Positions 1-6,175 of a stretch of 9,848 nt of DNA are shown one piece after another. The stretch is from JBBIIC01 sp037446725 (GTDB lineage: Bacteria > Actinomycetota > Coriobacteriia > Anaerosomatales > SLCP01): NCBI GenBank assembly GCA_037446725.1, contig JBBIIC010000040.1, positions 1 to 9,848 on the forward strand, in the 5' to 3' direction. The notes below the pieces were generated by a model. The model saw only the letters and a list, made by a program, of their open reading frames with translations, had not been told where the DNA came from and did not search any database. Both the position numbers and the translations under genes were made by a program. The stretch's first letter is position 1; every line of letters starts with the position of its first letter.

Positions 1-47
1 GCGAACAGGAAACTCGCCACCATCGCGAGGAAGAAGATCTTCTTCAC
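1..47 (-). CDS. N-terminus of an exported protein (3' end outside window)
   Basis: Only the first 15 codons and two bases are present. GTG at 45-47 starts MKKIFFLAMVASFLF, with a lysine pair followed by a hydrophobic stretch: a clear signal-peptide beginning. I prefer this start because it gives a compact signal peptide and has GGAGG 7 bases upstream. The 14 codons between it and the upstream ATG at 87-89 (MRSTHTSTTNGGST) use many A/T-ending codons unlike the genes here. With the ATG start the protein would carry a long neutral N-terminal extension. It follows the cytochrome gene by 280 bases, so it may be another electron-transfer or envelope protein, but the visible part gives no family. 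Confidence 0.7.
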   Translation of the reverse strand, partial: MKKIFFLAMVASFLF

Positions 48-97
48 AGTGGAACCTCCATTAGTTGTACTTGTATGTGTCGACCTCATTTGCTTTG

Positions 98-106
98 CAC
101 CTCCTT
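98..106 (-). promoter_or_regulatory. Near-perfect Shine-Dalgarno site before an alternative in-frame ATG
   Basis: The minus strand reads AAGGAGGTG, complementary to nine bases of the 16S rRNA 3' end. It lies 8 bases before an ATG at 87-89 that is in frame with the GTG start at 45-47. The downstream start has its own GGAGG at 55-59 with a 7-base spacer, so the gene at the left edge has two plausible initiation sites. Confidence 0.55.
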
Positions 107-210
107 CCTGCGAGAGGCCCAGATCGAGCGCCGCACGAGGCGACGCGTCACTGCTTGTGAACCGGGGCACACGAGGAGCCCCATGAGTGCATTCAACCCT
201 TAGGACACCT

Positions 211-226
211 GAATCATACCTGATTC
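211..226 (-). promoter_or_regulatory. Inverted repeat overlapping a -10-like box
   Basis: GAATCA-tacc-TGATTC is a perfect 6-bp inverted repeat. On the minus strand it contains TATGAT (213-218), a possible -10 for the gene entering the left edge. No good -35 is placed correctly. The stretch from about 195 to 270 is visibly more AT-rich than its surroundings, as expected for a promoter region. The rest of the gap (107-210 and 270-327) shows nothing I can name. Confidence 0.3.
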
Positions 227-240
227 CTCACACAACTTCC

Positions 241-269
241 ATACCCGAATCGCATTTTGTTTCGGGTAT
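241..269. repeat. 9-bp inverted repeat downstream of the cytochrome gene
   Basis: ATACCCGAA (241-249) and TTCGGGTAT (261-269) are perfect arms around an 11-base AT-rich spacer, 59 bases past the cytochrome stop codon. No U-run follows on the minus strand, so terminator function is uncertain. It also lies about 40 bases upstream of a -10-like TATGAT at 213-218, where an activator of the next gene would bind. Either role is possible. Confidence 0.45.
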
Positions 270-327
270 CTCCCGCCCGCGCGCCTGCCACGGATGACCG
301 CCGGCAGGGGCGACGCACGGCCGGACG

Positions 328-2829
328 TCAGTCTACCGGAGTGGGGCCGATCAACAGGACATCGTGACGATAGAGCCAGTCCGGGCCGTGACACGACCCC
401 CTCGAGCAGCTCACGCCACGCACCGGTACCACGGCGGGCGTATGGCACCAGCTGCATCCGTCGAGGCTCGGCTGGCCGAAGTAGGCGTGGATCAGGAAGT
501 CGTGCACCTGCCCGTAGTCGCTAATCCATGACCACGGGAAGCTGGAATCCCGACGGGTATGGCAGCCGCTGCAGCCGAGGTTCCACTCGGCATCCCCGAA
601 GGCATGAGCCGTGCTCATCGTGGTGCGCGTATGGATGGCCGGATGGCATCCGCCCTGCTGGCAGCCGCCGGCCCACCCGCCCGTGAGCGTGCTGGCGGGC
701 GTGGGGTGGCACGCGACGCAGCCCCGGGCAGCGCTGCTGGAGCTCGCCTTGGCGTGCTCGGTGAGCAGGTCCATGCTGTGGCACTGGTTGCAGCGCTGCG
801 AGTATGACTGGCTCACAGGCCATGCCCCGGGCCAGCCCGTCGGGACCGTCCAGCCCCCGCCGGCACCCATGCCGCCGGTGACAACAGCCGTGCCGGTCCC
901 GGCAGGCGCCGTATGAGCCGCAGGATCGACCGGATGCTCCGCGAACGTGTCGAAGTGGCACGCCGAGCAGTTCTTGGTGAGCGGGGTCGTGCCGTGACAC
1001 TCGAAGCACCCATCAGGCGCCGTGTCGTGGATGACGGCGGCGTCCGAACCGTGACAGCCGCCGCACTCGGTGTCGTAGGGAGCCGACACCACGTGGGCCG
1101 CCGGATCGACCGGATGCTCCGCGAAGGTCGGGAAGTGACACGTGCCGCAGTCGAAGGTCAGCGTCGCCGCCGCGTGGCAGGCGTTGCAGCCCTGCGGCGT
1201 GGCGTCGTGGATGTCGGCCGAGTCGGAGCCGTGGCACGAGGCGCACTGCGCGTACTGTGACGGCACGCCATGGCCGAGCGCATCGCCGCCATACGGGACG
1301 TGCGCGACGGCATGACAGCGCAGGCACACCGCGTCGAGGTTGTCGGCGCCGATGTCGGTGGCCAGGTACTCGTAGTCGAAGGCGCCCTGGGAGAGTCGCG
1401 CGACGTTCACGGAGAACGCGCCGAGGAGCTTGTAGCTCTGATTCGAGTCAGCGTGCGGGAAGTCAGACGCCGGCGCGGCCAGACGGTAGCGGGCCGGAGT
1501 GTAGTGGCAGGCCGAGCACGCCACGCCATAGTCGAGATCGGCACGGTGGCAGCTGTAGCACTGGAAACCGCCGGTCTGCGCACCGGCAGCGGCGGCGATG
1601 CTCGGAACCGGGTGCGTCCTTTCGGCATGCATCGGGAAGTACCCGAGCTCGGAGTCGCCGAGCTGGGTGGGGCCTCCGCCGATGTTGAGGTTGTGGCAAT
1701 CGGCGCACCACACGGTGAGCGTGTACTGGTTGACCGGCGTCGCCGACCCCGTCGGTCCGCCAGAGAAGCCCTGCCCGACCACCCAGTCGGGCTGCGAGAA
1801 CGTCTCGCCGTTCTCCACGTAGGAATCCTCGAACGAGACGTTCGTCGAGTAGTTGACGTCCGGCGTCAGCCGCGACTCGGGAACTTTGGCGAGATCCTCG
1901 GTCGGGACGCTGGCGCCGACGGCCGGGTTACCCGCCGCACTCGCGCCGGGGAACCGGCGAAGCAGCTTGTACCCGTACTTCATGAAGCCTTGCGCGTCGG
2001 TCGCGCCGGCGCCATCGAACGCCTTGGGACGCCAGACCTGGCTGATGGCGTTGTGTACCTGGTGGCAGTTCGAGCACGACAGCGGCATCGGGCCCTGCCG
2101 ACTCCACTGCACCGCGTCGGTGCTGCTGACGGTCGGGTGGCTCGGCTGCCCCATGCGCGAGGCGACCACCCGGTAGAGCCCCTTGCGCTGCTCGTCGTAG
2201 GTACGGATCTTCACCCGCGTGTTGGCCTGCCCCGGACGCACCTCAACCTCGACGGATTGCATGTGCACCGTCGAGTCCGGGATGAACGGGCCCGAGCCGA
2301 TCGTGTGGCCGTTGGGCGTGTCGACTCCCGCGGGGTTGCCGGTGTAGACGACCTGGGACGACTTGGCGCCTGCGCCGATGTGGCAGTAGTTGCACGCGTC
2401 GTCCTGCGTGCTCGCACGCAGCAGATAGTGTGTGCCCTCGGCCCGGTGCACGGCGTGACACGCCTTGCACTTGTTGGTAGCCGTGTCATACCCGCCGTGC
2501 GGACCGAAACCGGCGAAGTCGGCCTGGTCGTAGTAGCCGCCGGGCAGCGCATAGTCCGCGCCGTCGGAGGAGTAGCTGTCTCCGTCGTTGAAGGGCAGAT
2601 AGCCACCCTCACGCTTGGACGAGGCATCGGCCGCGTCCTGGTAGCTCCAGCGCGAACCGCCGTCGTCGGCGATGACGGTGGGTGTGGCGGGAGTGTGACT
2701 CGCGGGCGGATCGGCATCAGGTGGCAATACGGGATTGGCATGGGCCGTCGCCGCGAAGGCAGTAGCCATGAGCAACAATACGACGAGTACGATCTTTCGC
2801 GTCGCGATGAGTCCGCGTTCGAGATCCAT
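328..2829 (-). CDS. Secreted multihaem c-type cytochrome, 19 predicted haems
   Basis: This 833-residue protein begins with a Sec signal peptide: R11-K12, a hydrophobic core at 13-27, and cleavage likely after A31 (TAHA-NP). It has 17 CXXCH motifs (Cys at 121, 146, 252, 375, 424, 438, 502, 529, 548, 561, 589, 608, 621, 680, 704, 753, 792) and two CX4CH motifs, CQQGGCH (723-729) and CSRGSCH (808-814). The first pair (121-150), with the second His in CKACHAVH and a following LL, looks like the doubled-CXXCH module. Haems are sparse in the first half and dense after 502. No membrane anchor follows the signal, so it should be periplasmic or outside the cell. Electron transfer to an external acceptor is inferred. 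The ATG at 2827-2829 sits 3 bases after GGGGAGG, a tight spacing; the in-frame GTG at 2901 adds 24 non-signal-like residues and would begin upstream of the -10 box. Confidence 0.93.
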   Translation of the reverse strand: MDLERGLIATRKIVLVVLLLMATAFAATAHANPVLPPDADPPASHTPATPTVIADDGGSRWSYQDAADASSKREGGYLPFNDGDSYSSDGADYALPGGYYDQADFAGFGPHGGYDTATNKCKACHAVHRAEGTHYLLRASTQDDACNYCHIGAGAKSSQVVYTGNPAGVDTPNGHTIGSGPFIPDSTVHMQSVEVEVRPGQANTRVKIRTYDEQRKGLYRVVASRMGQPSHPTVSSTDAVQWSRQGPMPLSCSNCHQVHNAISQVWRPKAFDGAGATDAQGFMKYGYKLLRRFPGASAAGNPAVGASVPTEDLAKVPESRLTPDVNYSTNVSFEDSYVENGETFSQPDWVVGQGFSGGPTGSATPVNQYTLTVWCADCHNLNIGGGPTQLGDSELGYFPMHAERTHPVPSIAAAAGAQTGGFQCYSCHRADLDYGVACSACHYTPARYRLAAPASDFPHADSNQSYKLLGAFSVNVARLSQGAFDYEYLATDIGADNLDAVCLRCHAVAHVPYGGDALGHGVPSQYAQCASCHGSDSADIHDATPQGCNACHAAATLTFDCGTCHFPTFAEHPVDPAAHVVSAPYDTECGGCHGSDAAVIHDTAPDGCFECHGTTPLTKNCSACHFDTFAEHPVDPAAHTAPAGTGTAVVTGGMGAGGGWTVPTGWPGAWPVSQSYSQRCNQCHSMDLLTEHAKASSSSAARGCVACHPTPASTLTGGWAGGCQQGGCHPAIHTRTTMSTAHAFGDAEWNLGCSGCHTRRDSSFPWSWISDYGQVHDFLIHAYFGQPSLDGCSWCHTPAVVPVRGVSCSRGSCHGPDWLYRHDVLLIGPTPVD
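913..1257 (-). repeat. Tandem tri-haem repeat inside the cytochrome gene (60-codon period)
   Basis: Residues 525-579 (1093-1257) and 585-639 (913-1077) align without gaps at a 180-base period. Each has three CXXCH motifs, a CHGSD...IHD block and the ending FAEHPVDPAAH. At DNA level 923-945 and 1103-1125 are identical. This is an internal duplication that added three haems; the near-identity of the ends suggests recent copying or gene conversion. Confidence 0.85.
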
Positions 2830-2868
2830 GGACCTCCCCGTTCCTATCGCCGATGCGCTCCCCCTGAA

Positions 2869-2881
2869 CACATCGCATGTG
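2869..2881. promoter_or_regulatory. Small palindrome at the expected cytochrome transcription start
   Basis: CACATcgcATGTG is a perfect 5-3-5 palindrome. It covers the start point predicted from the -10 box at 2883-2888, a typical place for a repressor site. It lacks the N6 spacing of a CRP or FNR site, and I cannot name the regulator. Confidence 0.3.
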
Positions 2882-2882
2882 A

Positions 2883-2891
2883 ATGATAGCA
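2883..2891 (-). promoter_or_regulatory. Extended -10 promoter element of the cytochrome gene
   Basis: The minus strand reads TGCTATCAT, a TG-n extended -10 with TATCAT differing from TATAAT at one base. No good -35 is seen, which fits an extended -10 or activator-dependent promoter. The start point would be near 2876, giving a leader of about 47 bases. Confidence 0.45.
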
Positions 2892-2895
2892 CACT

Positions 2896-2922
2896 CTCCA
2901 CGGAAACCCCATATCCGTGGAG
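2896..2922. repeat. 9-bp inverted repeat upstream of the cytochrome promoter
   Basis: CTCCACGGA (2896-2904) and TCCGTGGAG (2914-2922) are perfect inverted arms around a 9-base spacer. The element lies 46 bases past the leuC stop and just upstream of the extended -10 box of the cytochrome gene, covering the place where a -35 would be. No U-run follows on the minus strand. An operator is the likelier reading; a weak leuC terminator is the alternative. Confidence 0.5.
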
Positions 2923-2967
2923 GCCTACGGTTGCATCCCGGACCTAGCCTTGAGATGCTCCCCAGGC

Positions 2968-4233
2968 CTAGAGGTCCTCCGGAACAGCGATGTGCCCGGC
3001 AACCGCCGTCGCTGCCGCGACCGCGGGCGAGCTCAAGTAGACCTCACTCGTGGGGTCGCCCATGCGGCCGACGAAGTTGCGGTTCGTGGTCGCCACCGCG
3101 CGCTCCCCCGCCGCGAGGATGCCCATGTGCCCGCCGAGGCAGGGCCCGCAGGTAGGCGTGGAGACCGCAGCGTTGGCATCGAGGAAGATGTCGGTGAGCC
3201 CCTCGCGCATGCACTGGCGGTAGATCTCCTGCGTGGCCGGGATGATGATGAGCCGAACGTTCTCGTGGACTTTGCGTCCCTTGAGCACCTCGGCGGCCAC
3301 CCGCATGTCCTCCATGCGGCCGTTGGTGCACGAGCCGATGACGACCTGGTCGACCCAGACGTCGCGCGATTCCTCGGCGAGGCGGGTGTTGGAGGGCAGG
3401 TGCGGGAAGGAGACCGTCGGCTTGAGCGAGGACACGTCGACCTCGATGACGCGCGCGTACTCGGCGTCCGGGTCCGAGAAGTACTCGGTCCAGGGACGCT
3501 CGGCCCTGCCCTCGAGGTAGGCGCGCGTGGTGTCGTCCACCGCGATGATGCCGGACTTGCCTCCGGCCTCGATGGCCATGTTGCAGATGGTCATGCGGTC
3601 GTCCATGCCTAGTGATTCGATGGTGGGACCGGTGAACTCCATCGCCTGGTAGAGCGCTCCGTCCACCCCGATCATCCCGATGATGTGCAGGATGAGGTCC
3701 TTGCCGGACACCCATGGACCGAACTCGCCGGTCACCACGAACTTGATCGAGGCCGGCACCTTGAACCACGCCTCGCCGGTCGCCATGCCCGCGGCCGCGT
3801 CGGTCGAGCCGACACCGGTCGCGAACGCGCCGAGCGCACCGTAGGTGCAGGTGTGGGAGTCCGCGCCGATGATGATGTCGCCGGGGCCGACAACACCCTG
3901 CTCGGGCAGGAGCGCGTGCTCCACGCCCATGCAGCCGATCTCGTAGTAGTGCGTGATGTGCTGCTCGCGGACAAAGTCGCGCATAACCTTGGCCTGCTCG
4001 GCGGATTTGATGTCCTTGTTGGGGGTGTAGTGGTCGGGAACGAGCACGACCTTGGCCGGGTCCCACACGCGCTCGACGCCGGTGCGCCGGAACTCACGGA
4101 TGGCGATGGGCGCCGTGACGTCGTTGGCGAGCACGATGTCGAGGTCGCAGGTGATGAGCTGCCCCGGCTCGACCTCATCGAGGCCGGCGTGGGCGGCGAG
4201 GATCTTCTCGGTGATCGTCATGGGGCGGGACAT
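2968..4233 (-). CDS. leuC: 3-isopropylmalate dehydratase large subunit
   Basis: This 421-residue protein is the iron-sulfur subunit of isopropylmalate isomerase, which converts 2- to 3-isopropylmalate in leucine synthesis. The [4Fe-4S] ligands are C302 (VVIGSCTNGR), C362 and C365 (TCGPCLGGH). Other aconitase-family signatures are GADSHTCTYGALGAFATG (123-140) and the C-terminal NRNFVGRMG (384-392). The length of about 420 matches the short LeuC/homoaconitase-type group rather than the 465-residue enterobacterial form, so homoaconitase or a methylmalate/citraconate hydratase is a formal alternative; the linked leuA favours leucine. The ATG at 4231-4233 has AGGAGGAG exactly 7 bases upstream. The enzyme needs the small subunit LeuD, but no leuD follows: the next gene is the multihaem cytochrome. 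Confidence 0.93.
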   Translation of the reverse strand: MSRPMTITEKILAAHAGLDEVEPGQLITCDLDIVLANDVTAPIAIREFRRTGVERVWDPAKVVLVPDHYTPNKDIKSAEQAKVMRDFVREQHITHYYEIGCMGVEHALLPEQGVVGPGDIIIGADSHTCTYGALGAFATGVGSTDAAAGMATGEAWFKVPASIKFVVTGEFGPWVSGKDLILHIIGMIGVDGALYQAMEFTGPTIESLGMDDRMTICNMAIEAGGKSGIIAVDDTTRAYLEGRAERPWTEYFSDPDAEYARVIEVDVSSLKPTVSFPHLPSNTRLAEESRDVWVDQVVIGSCTNGRMEDMRVAAEVLKGRKVHENVRLIIIPATQEIYRQCMREGLTDIFLDANAAVSTPTCGPCLGGHMGILAAGERAVATTNRNFVGRMGDPTSEVYLSSPAVAAATAVAGHIAVPEDL

Positions 4234-4254
4234 GCGGCGACTCCTCCTCGGCCG

Positions 4255-4285
4255 TGCGAACTCGGTTCGTGCATTTTATGCGAAC
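4255..4285 (-). promoter_or_regulatory. Candidate leuC promoter with clustered GCGAAC half-sites
   Basis: Three half-sites occur in 31 bases: GCGAAC at 4256-4261, its inverse GTTCG at 4265-4269 and GCGAAC at 4280-4285. They form CGAAC-tcg-GTTCG, plus a second near-palindrome with one bulged T and a TTT centre. An AT-rich TAAAAT (-10-like, 4273-4278 on the minus strand) lies inside the cluster. The predicted start point near 4266 leaves a leader of about 33 bases before ATG. Binding here would block initiation. No clear -35 is present. Confidence 0.4.
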
Positions 4286-4352
4286 TGTGATCCCGGGGCG
4301 ATAGGACGGACGTCGAGCAATGCCGAGGCTCTGCCACACGCTGTCGGGTTAG

Positions 4353-4370
4353 TGAGAACGGCCGTTCTCA
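4353..4370. promoter_or_regulatory. 18-bp perfect palindrome upstream of leuC (candidate operator)
   Basis: TGAGAACGGCCGTTCTCA is a perfect 18-bp palindrome in the leuA-leuC gap, about 87 bases upstream of the leuC start region. Its half-site TGAGAAC resembles the TGCGAAC half-sites near the leuC -10 box. The GAAC-N4-GTTC core resembles a LexA (Cheo) box but lacks the outer C and G. The absence of a loop or U-run favours a protein-binding site over a terminator for leuA. Confidence 0.55.
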
Positions 4371-4432
4371 GTCACCTGACGCAGCTGCAAGCCCGTCCGG
4401 GCCGGCGCCTGAACGCGCCATCCGCGACGAGG

Positions 4433-6010
4433 CTAGACCTCGTCGGCCACGCTCGGCCGCTCGGCGACGAGCAGGCGGTTGAGCGCGTTGACGTACGCCC
4501 GCGCGCTCGCGGTGATGATGTCGGAGTGCGCGCCCCGGCCGGTGAAGACGCGCCCGTCACCGGCGCGCACCCGGATGGTCACCTCGCCGAGCGCGTCGAT
4601 ACCGCGCGTCACGCTCTGCACCGCGAACTCGATGAGGTCGTTCTCCACGTCGATCATGCGGTTGATGGCGCGATAGACCGCGTCGACCGGCCCGGTGCCG
4701 TGGCTCGAGTCGATCAGATGGTCGCCGGTGGCCACCTCCACGAGCTCTACGGTGGCCGTGGGGATGCCGGGGTCCCCGCACATCACGTGCAGCTCCTGCA
4801 GGTGGTAGACCTCCCCTGCCGAGGTGCGTTCGGACTCGGAGACGAGCGACTCGAGGTCCTCGTCGTAGACTTCCTTCTTCTTGTCTGCCAGCTCGAGGAA
4901 GTCGGCGTAGACGCGCTCGAACTCCTCCTCGGCAAGCTCGAGGCCGAGCTGCTCGAGACGGTGGCGAAGCGCCGCGCGGCCCGAGCGGGCGGTCAGCACG
5001 ATTGCGCTGCCGCCCACGCCCACGTCGGCAGGGTCGATGATCTCGTAGGTGGACCGCTCCTTGAGCACGCCGTCCTGGTGAATGCCACTGGAATGCGCGA
5101 AGGCGTTCGCGCCCACGATCGACTTGTTGGGCTGCACGAGGATGCCGGTGATGCTCGAGACGAGGCGCGAGGTCCGCGTGATCTCGCGCGCGTTAATGGT
5201 GGTGTCCGCGCCGAAGTACTCGCGGCGCGAGCGCAGCGCCATCACCACCTCTTCCATCGCGGTGTTGCCGGCGCGCTCACCGATGCCGTTCACGGTGCAC
5301 TCGACCTGGCGTGCGCCCGCCTTCACGCCGGCGAGCGCGTTGGCTGTCGCCATGCCGAGGTCGTTGTGGCAGTGCACCGAGACCGTGACGTCTTCGATGC
5401 CCTCGACATGCTCGAACAGCCCGCGGATGAGCGCGCCGAACTCCTCGGGGTAGGTGTAGCCGGTGGTGTCGGGGATGTTGACGACGGTCGCACCAGCCCT
5501 GATGACGGTCTGGACCATCTCGTAGAGAAAGGCCGGCTCGGCGCGGCCCGCGTCCTCGGCGTAGAACTCGACGTCGCCCACGAAGGTGCGAGCGAGTTTG
5601 ACCGCCGCCACCGCCCGCTCGAGTGCGGTCTCGCGCGTGATGCGCAGCTTGTCGCGCAGGTGCGACTCGGACACGCCGATGCCGGTGTGGATGCGGGGAC
5701 GAGCGGCGGTCTTGAGCGCGTCAGCCGCCACCTCGATGTCCTTGGGCACAGCGCGCGACAGGCCGCACACGATGGCGGCGTCGCCCACCTCCACGCCGAT
5801 GCGCCGTACGGACTCATAATCGCCGGGGCTCGAGATTGGGAACCCGGCCTCGATGACGTCGACGCCGAGACGCACGAGCGCGCGCGCGATCTCGAGCTTC
5901 TCCTCGGTGTTCATTGAGGCGCCCGGCGACTGCTCGCCGTCGCGCAGCGTCGTGTCGAAGACGTGGACCTTGTCGAAGGATGTGGCGGATGGTTCGGCTG
6001 AAGGGCTCAC
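4433..6010 (-). CDS. leuA: 2-isopropylmalate synthase with C-terminal allosteric domain
   Basis: This 525-residue enzyme condenses acetyl-CoA with 2-ketoisovalerate to give 2-isopropylmalate, the first committed step of leucine synthesis. The catalytic TIM barrel starts with FDTTLRDGEQSPG (18-30), which carries R23 and the metal ligand D24. It continues with the metal-binding HxH at H213 and H215 (VHCHNDLGMA), then CTVNGIGERAGN (238-249) with ligand N241. SSGIHQDG (307-314) marks the linker region, and a regulatory LeuA domain follows at roughly 395-515, usually the leucine feedback site. Size and motif order fit the bacterial type 1 LeuA; citramalate synthase or homocitrate synthase are less likely. 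The start is GTG at 6008-6010, with GAGGAG 8 bases upstream. leuC follows 199 bases later behind its own promoter-like region. Confidence 0.95.
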   Translation of the reverse strand: MSPSAEPSATSFDKVHVFDTTLRDGEQSPGASMNTEEKLEIARALVRLGVDVIEAGFPISSPGDYESVRRIGVEVGDAAIVCGLSRAVPKDIEVAADALKTAARPRIHTGIGVSESHLRDKLRITRETALERAVAAVKLARTFVGDVEFYAEDAGRAEPAFLYEMVQTVIRAGATVVNIPDTTGYTYPEEFGALIRGLFEHVEGIEDVTVSVHCHNDLGMATANALAGVKAGARQVECTVNGIGERAGNTAMEEVVMALRSRREYFGADTTINAREITRTSRLVSSITGILVQPNKSIVGANAFAHSSGIHQDGVLKERSTYEIIDPADVGVGGSAIVLTARSGRAALRHRLEQLGLELAEEEFERVYADFLELADKKKEVYDEDLESLVSESERTSAGEVYHLQELHVMCGDPGIPTATVELVEVATGDHLIDSSHGTGPVDAVYRAINRMIDVENDLIEFAVQSVTRGIDALGEVTIRVRAGDGRVFTGRGAHSDIITASARAYVNALNRLLVAERPSVADEV

Positions 6011-6049
6011 GGAGTCTGCTCCTCGCTCGAGAGGACGGGGACAAGCAGG

Positions 6050-6084
6050 GCCGGCGCACTATGCCCGAGTCCGGGCGGGCCGGC
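6050..6084 (-). repeat. Nested stem-loop in the leuA leader
   Basis: An outer pair of GCCGGC blocks (6050-6055 and 6079-6084) encloses an inner GCCCG-agtc-CGGGC hairpin (6063-6076). Folded in RNA this gives a stacked GC-rich structure about 40 bases before the leuA start codon. No U-run follows on the minus strand, so it is not a clear intrinsic terminator. It may act in attenuation or shape translation initiation. Confidence 0.35.
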
Positions 6085-6137
6085 TAGGTAAGTCGCCTGC
6101 AGGCGTGAGAGGCTCCGATGTGAACCATCGCGTCCAT
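6084..6137 (-). other. Possible leaderless 17-codon leader ORF upstream of leuA
   Basis: An ATG at 6135-6137 opens a 17-codon ORF with the product MDAMVHIGASHACRRLT, ending in TAG at 6084-6086. The ATG sits exactly where transcription from the TATACT box should begin, so the ORF could be read from a leaderless mRNA, as actinobacterial leader peptides often are. It contains one each of Leu, Ile and Val codons but no tandem Leu run, so a classical leucine attenuator is not shown. Its stop codon abuts the stem-loop at 6050-6084. It could equally be chance. Confidence 0.25.
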
Positions 6138-6143
6138 GCAGGG

Positions 6144-6149
6144 AGTATA
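6144..6149 (-). promoter_or_regulatory. Probable -10 box for leuA
   Basis: The minus strand reads TATACT, one mismatch from TATAAT, in an otherwise GC-rich gap. No good -35 hexamer is present at 16-18 bases, so the call rests on the -10 alone. The expected start point, about 7 bases on, falls at 6137, which is the first base of an ATG. Confidence 0.4.
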
Positions 6150-6175
6150 GCGCAGGATGCGCAGGGCGCGCCGGG

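Noticed and set aside
90..210. Cyclic-dinucleotide (GEMM) riboswitch upstream of the left-edge exported protein
   Set aside because: Such riboswitches often precede cytochrome genes, but I could not find the conserved GCAAA and tetraloop-receptor elements in order.
913..1257. CRISPR-like repeat
   Set aside because: There are only two copies at a 180-base period, fully within a coding frame and explained by protein module duplication.
1270..2886. Long open frame on the plus strand opposite the cytochrome
   Set aside because: It is antisense to a gene with a signal peptide and 19 haem motifs; its translation is arginine- and valine-rich with no recognisable motifs, as expected opposite GC-rich coding DNA.
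2830..2901. Upstream GTG start for the cytochrome at 2901
   Set aside because: It would begin upstream of the -10 box and add 24 residues that spoil the signal peptide; the ATG at 2829 has an adjacent SD.
4353..4370. LexA (SOS) box
   Set aside because: The core GAAC-N4-GTTC fits, but the flanking C and G expected in CGAAC...GTTCG are A and T here, and the neighbour is a leucine gene; kept as an unnamed operator.
4052..5917. Long open frame on the plus strand opposite leuA and the start of leuC
   Set aside because: It lies opposite strongly recognisable leuA and leuC, crosses their intergenic gap, and its translation has no family signature.
6011..6175. T-box riboswitch or classical leucine attenuator before leuA
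   Set aside because: No T-box consensus, no run of Leu codons and no terminator U-run are visible.
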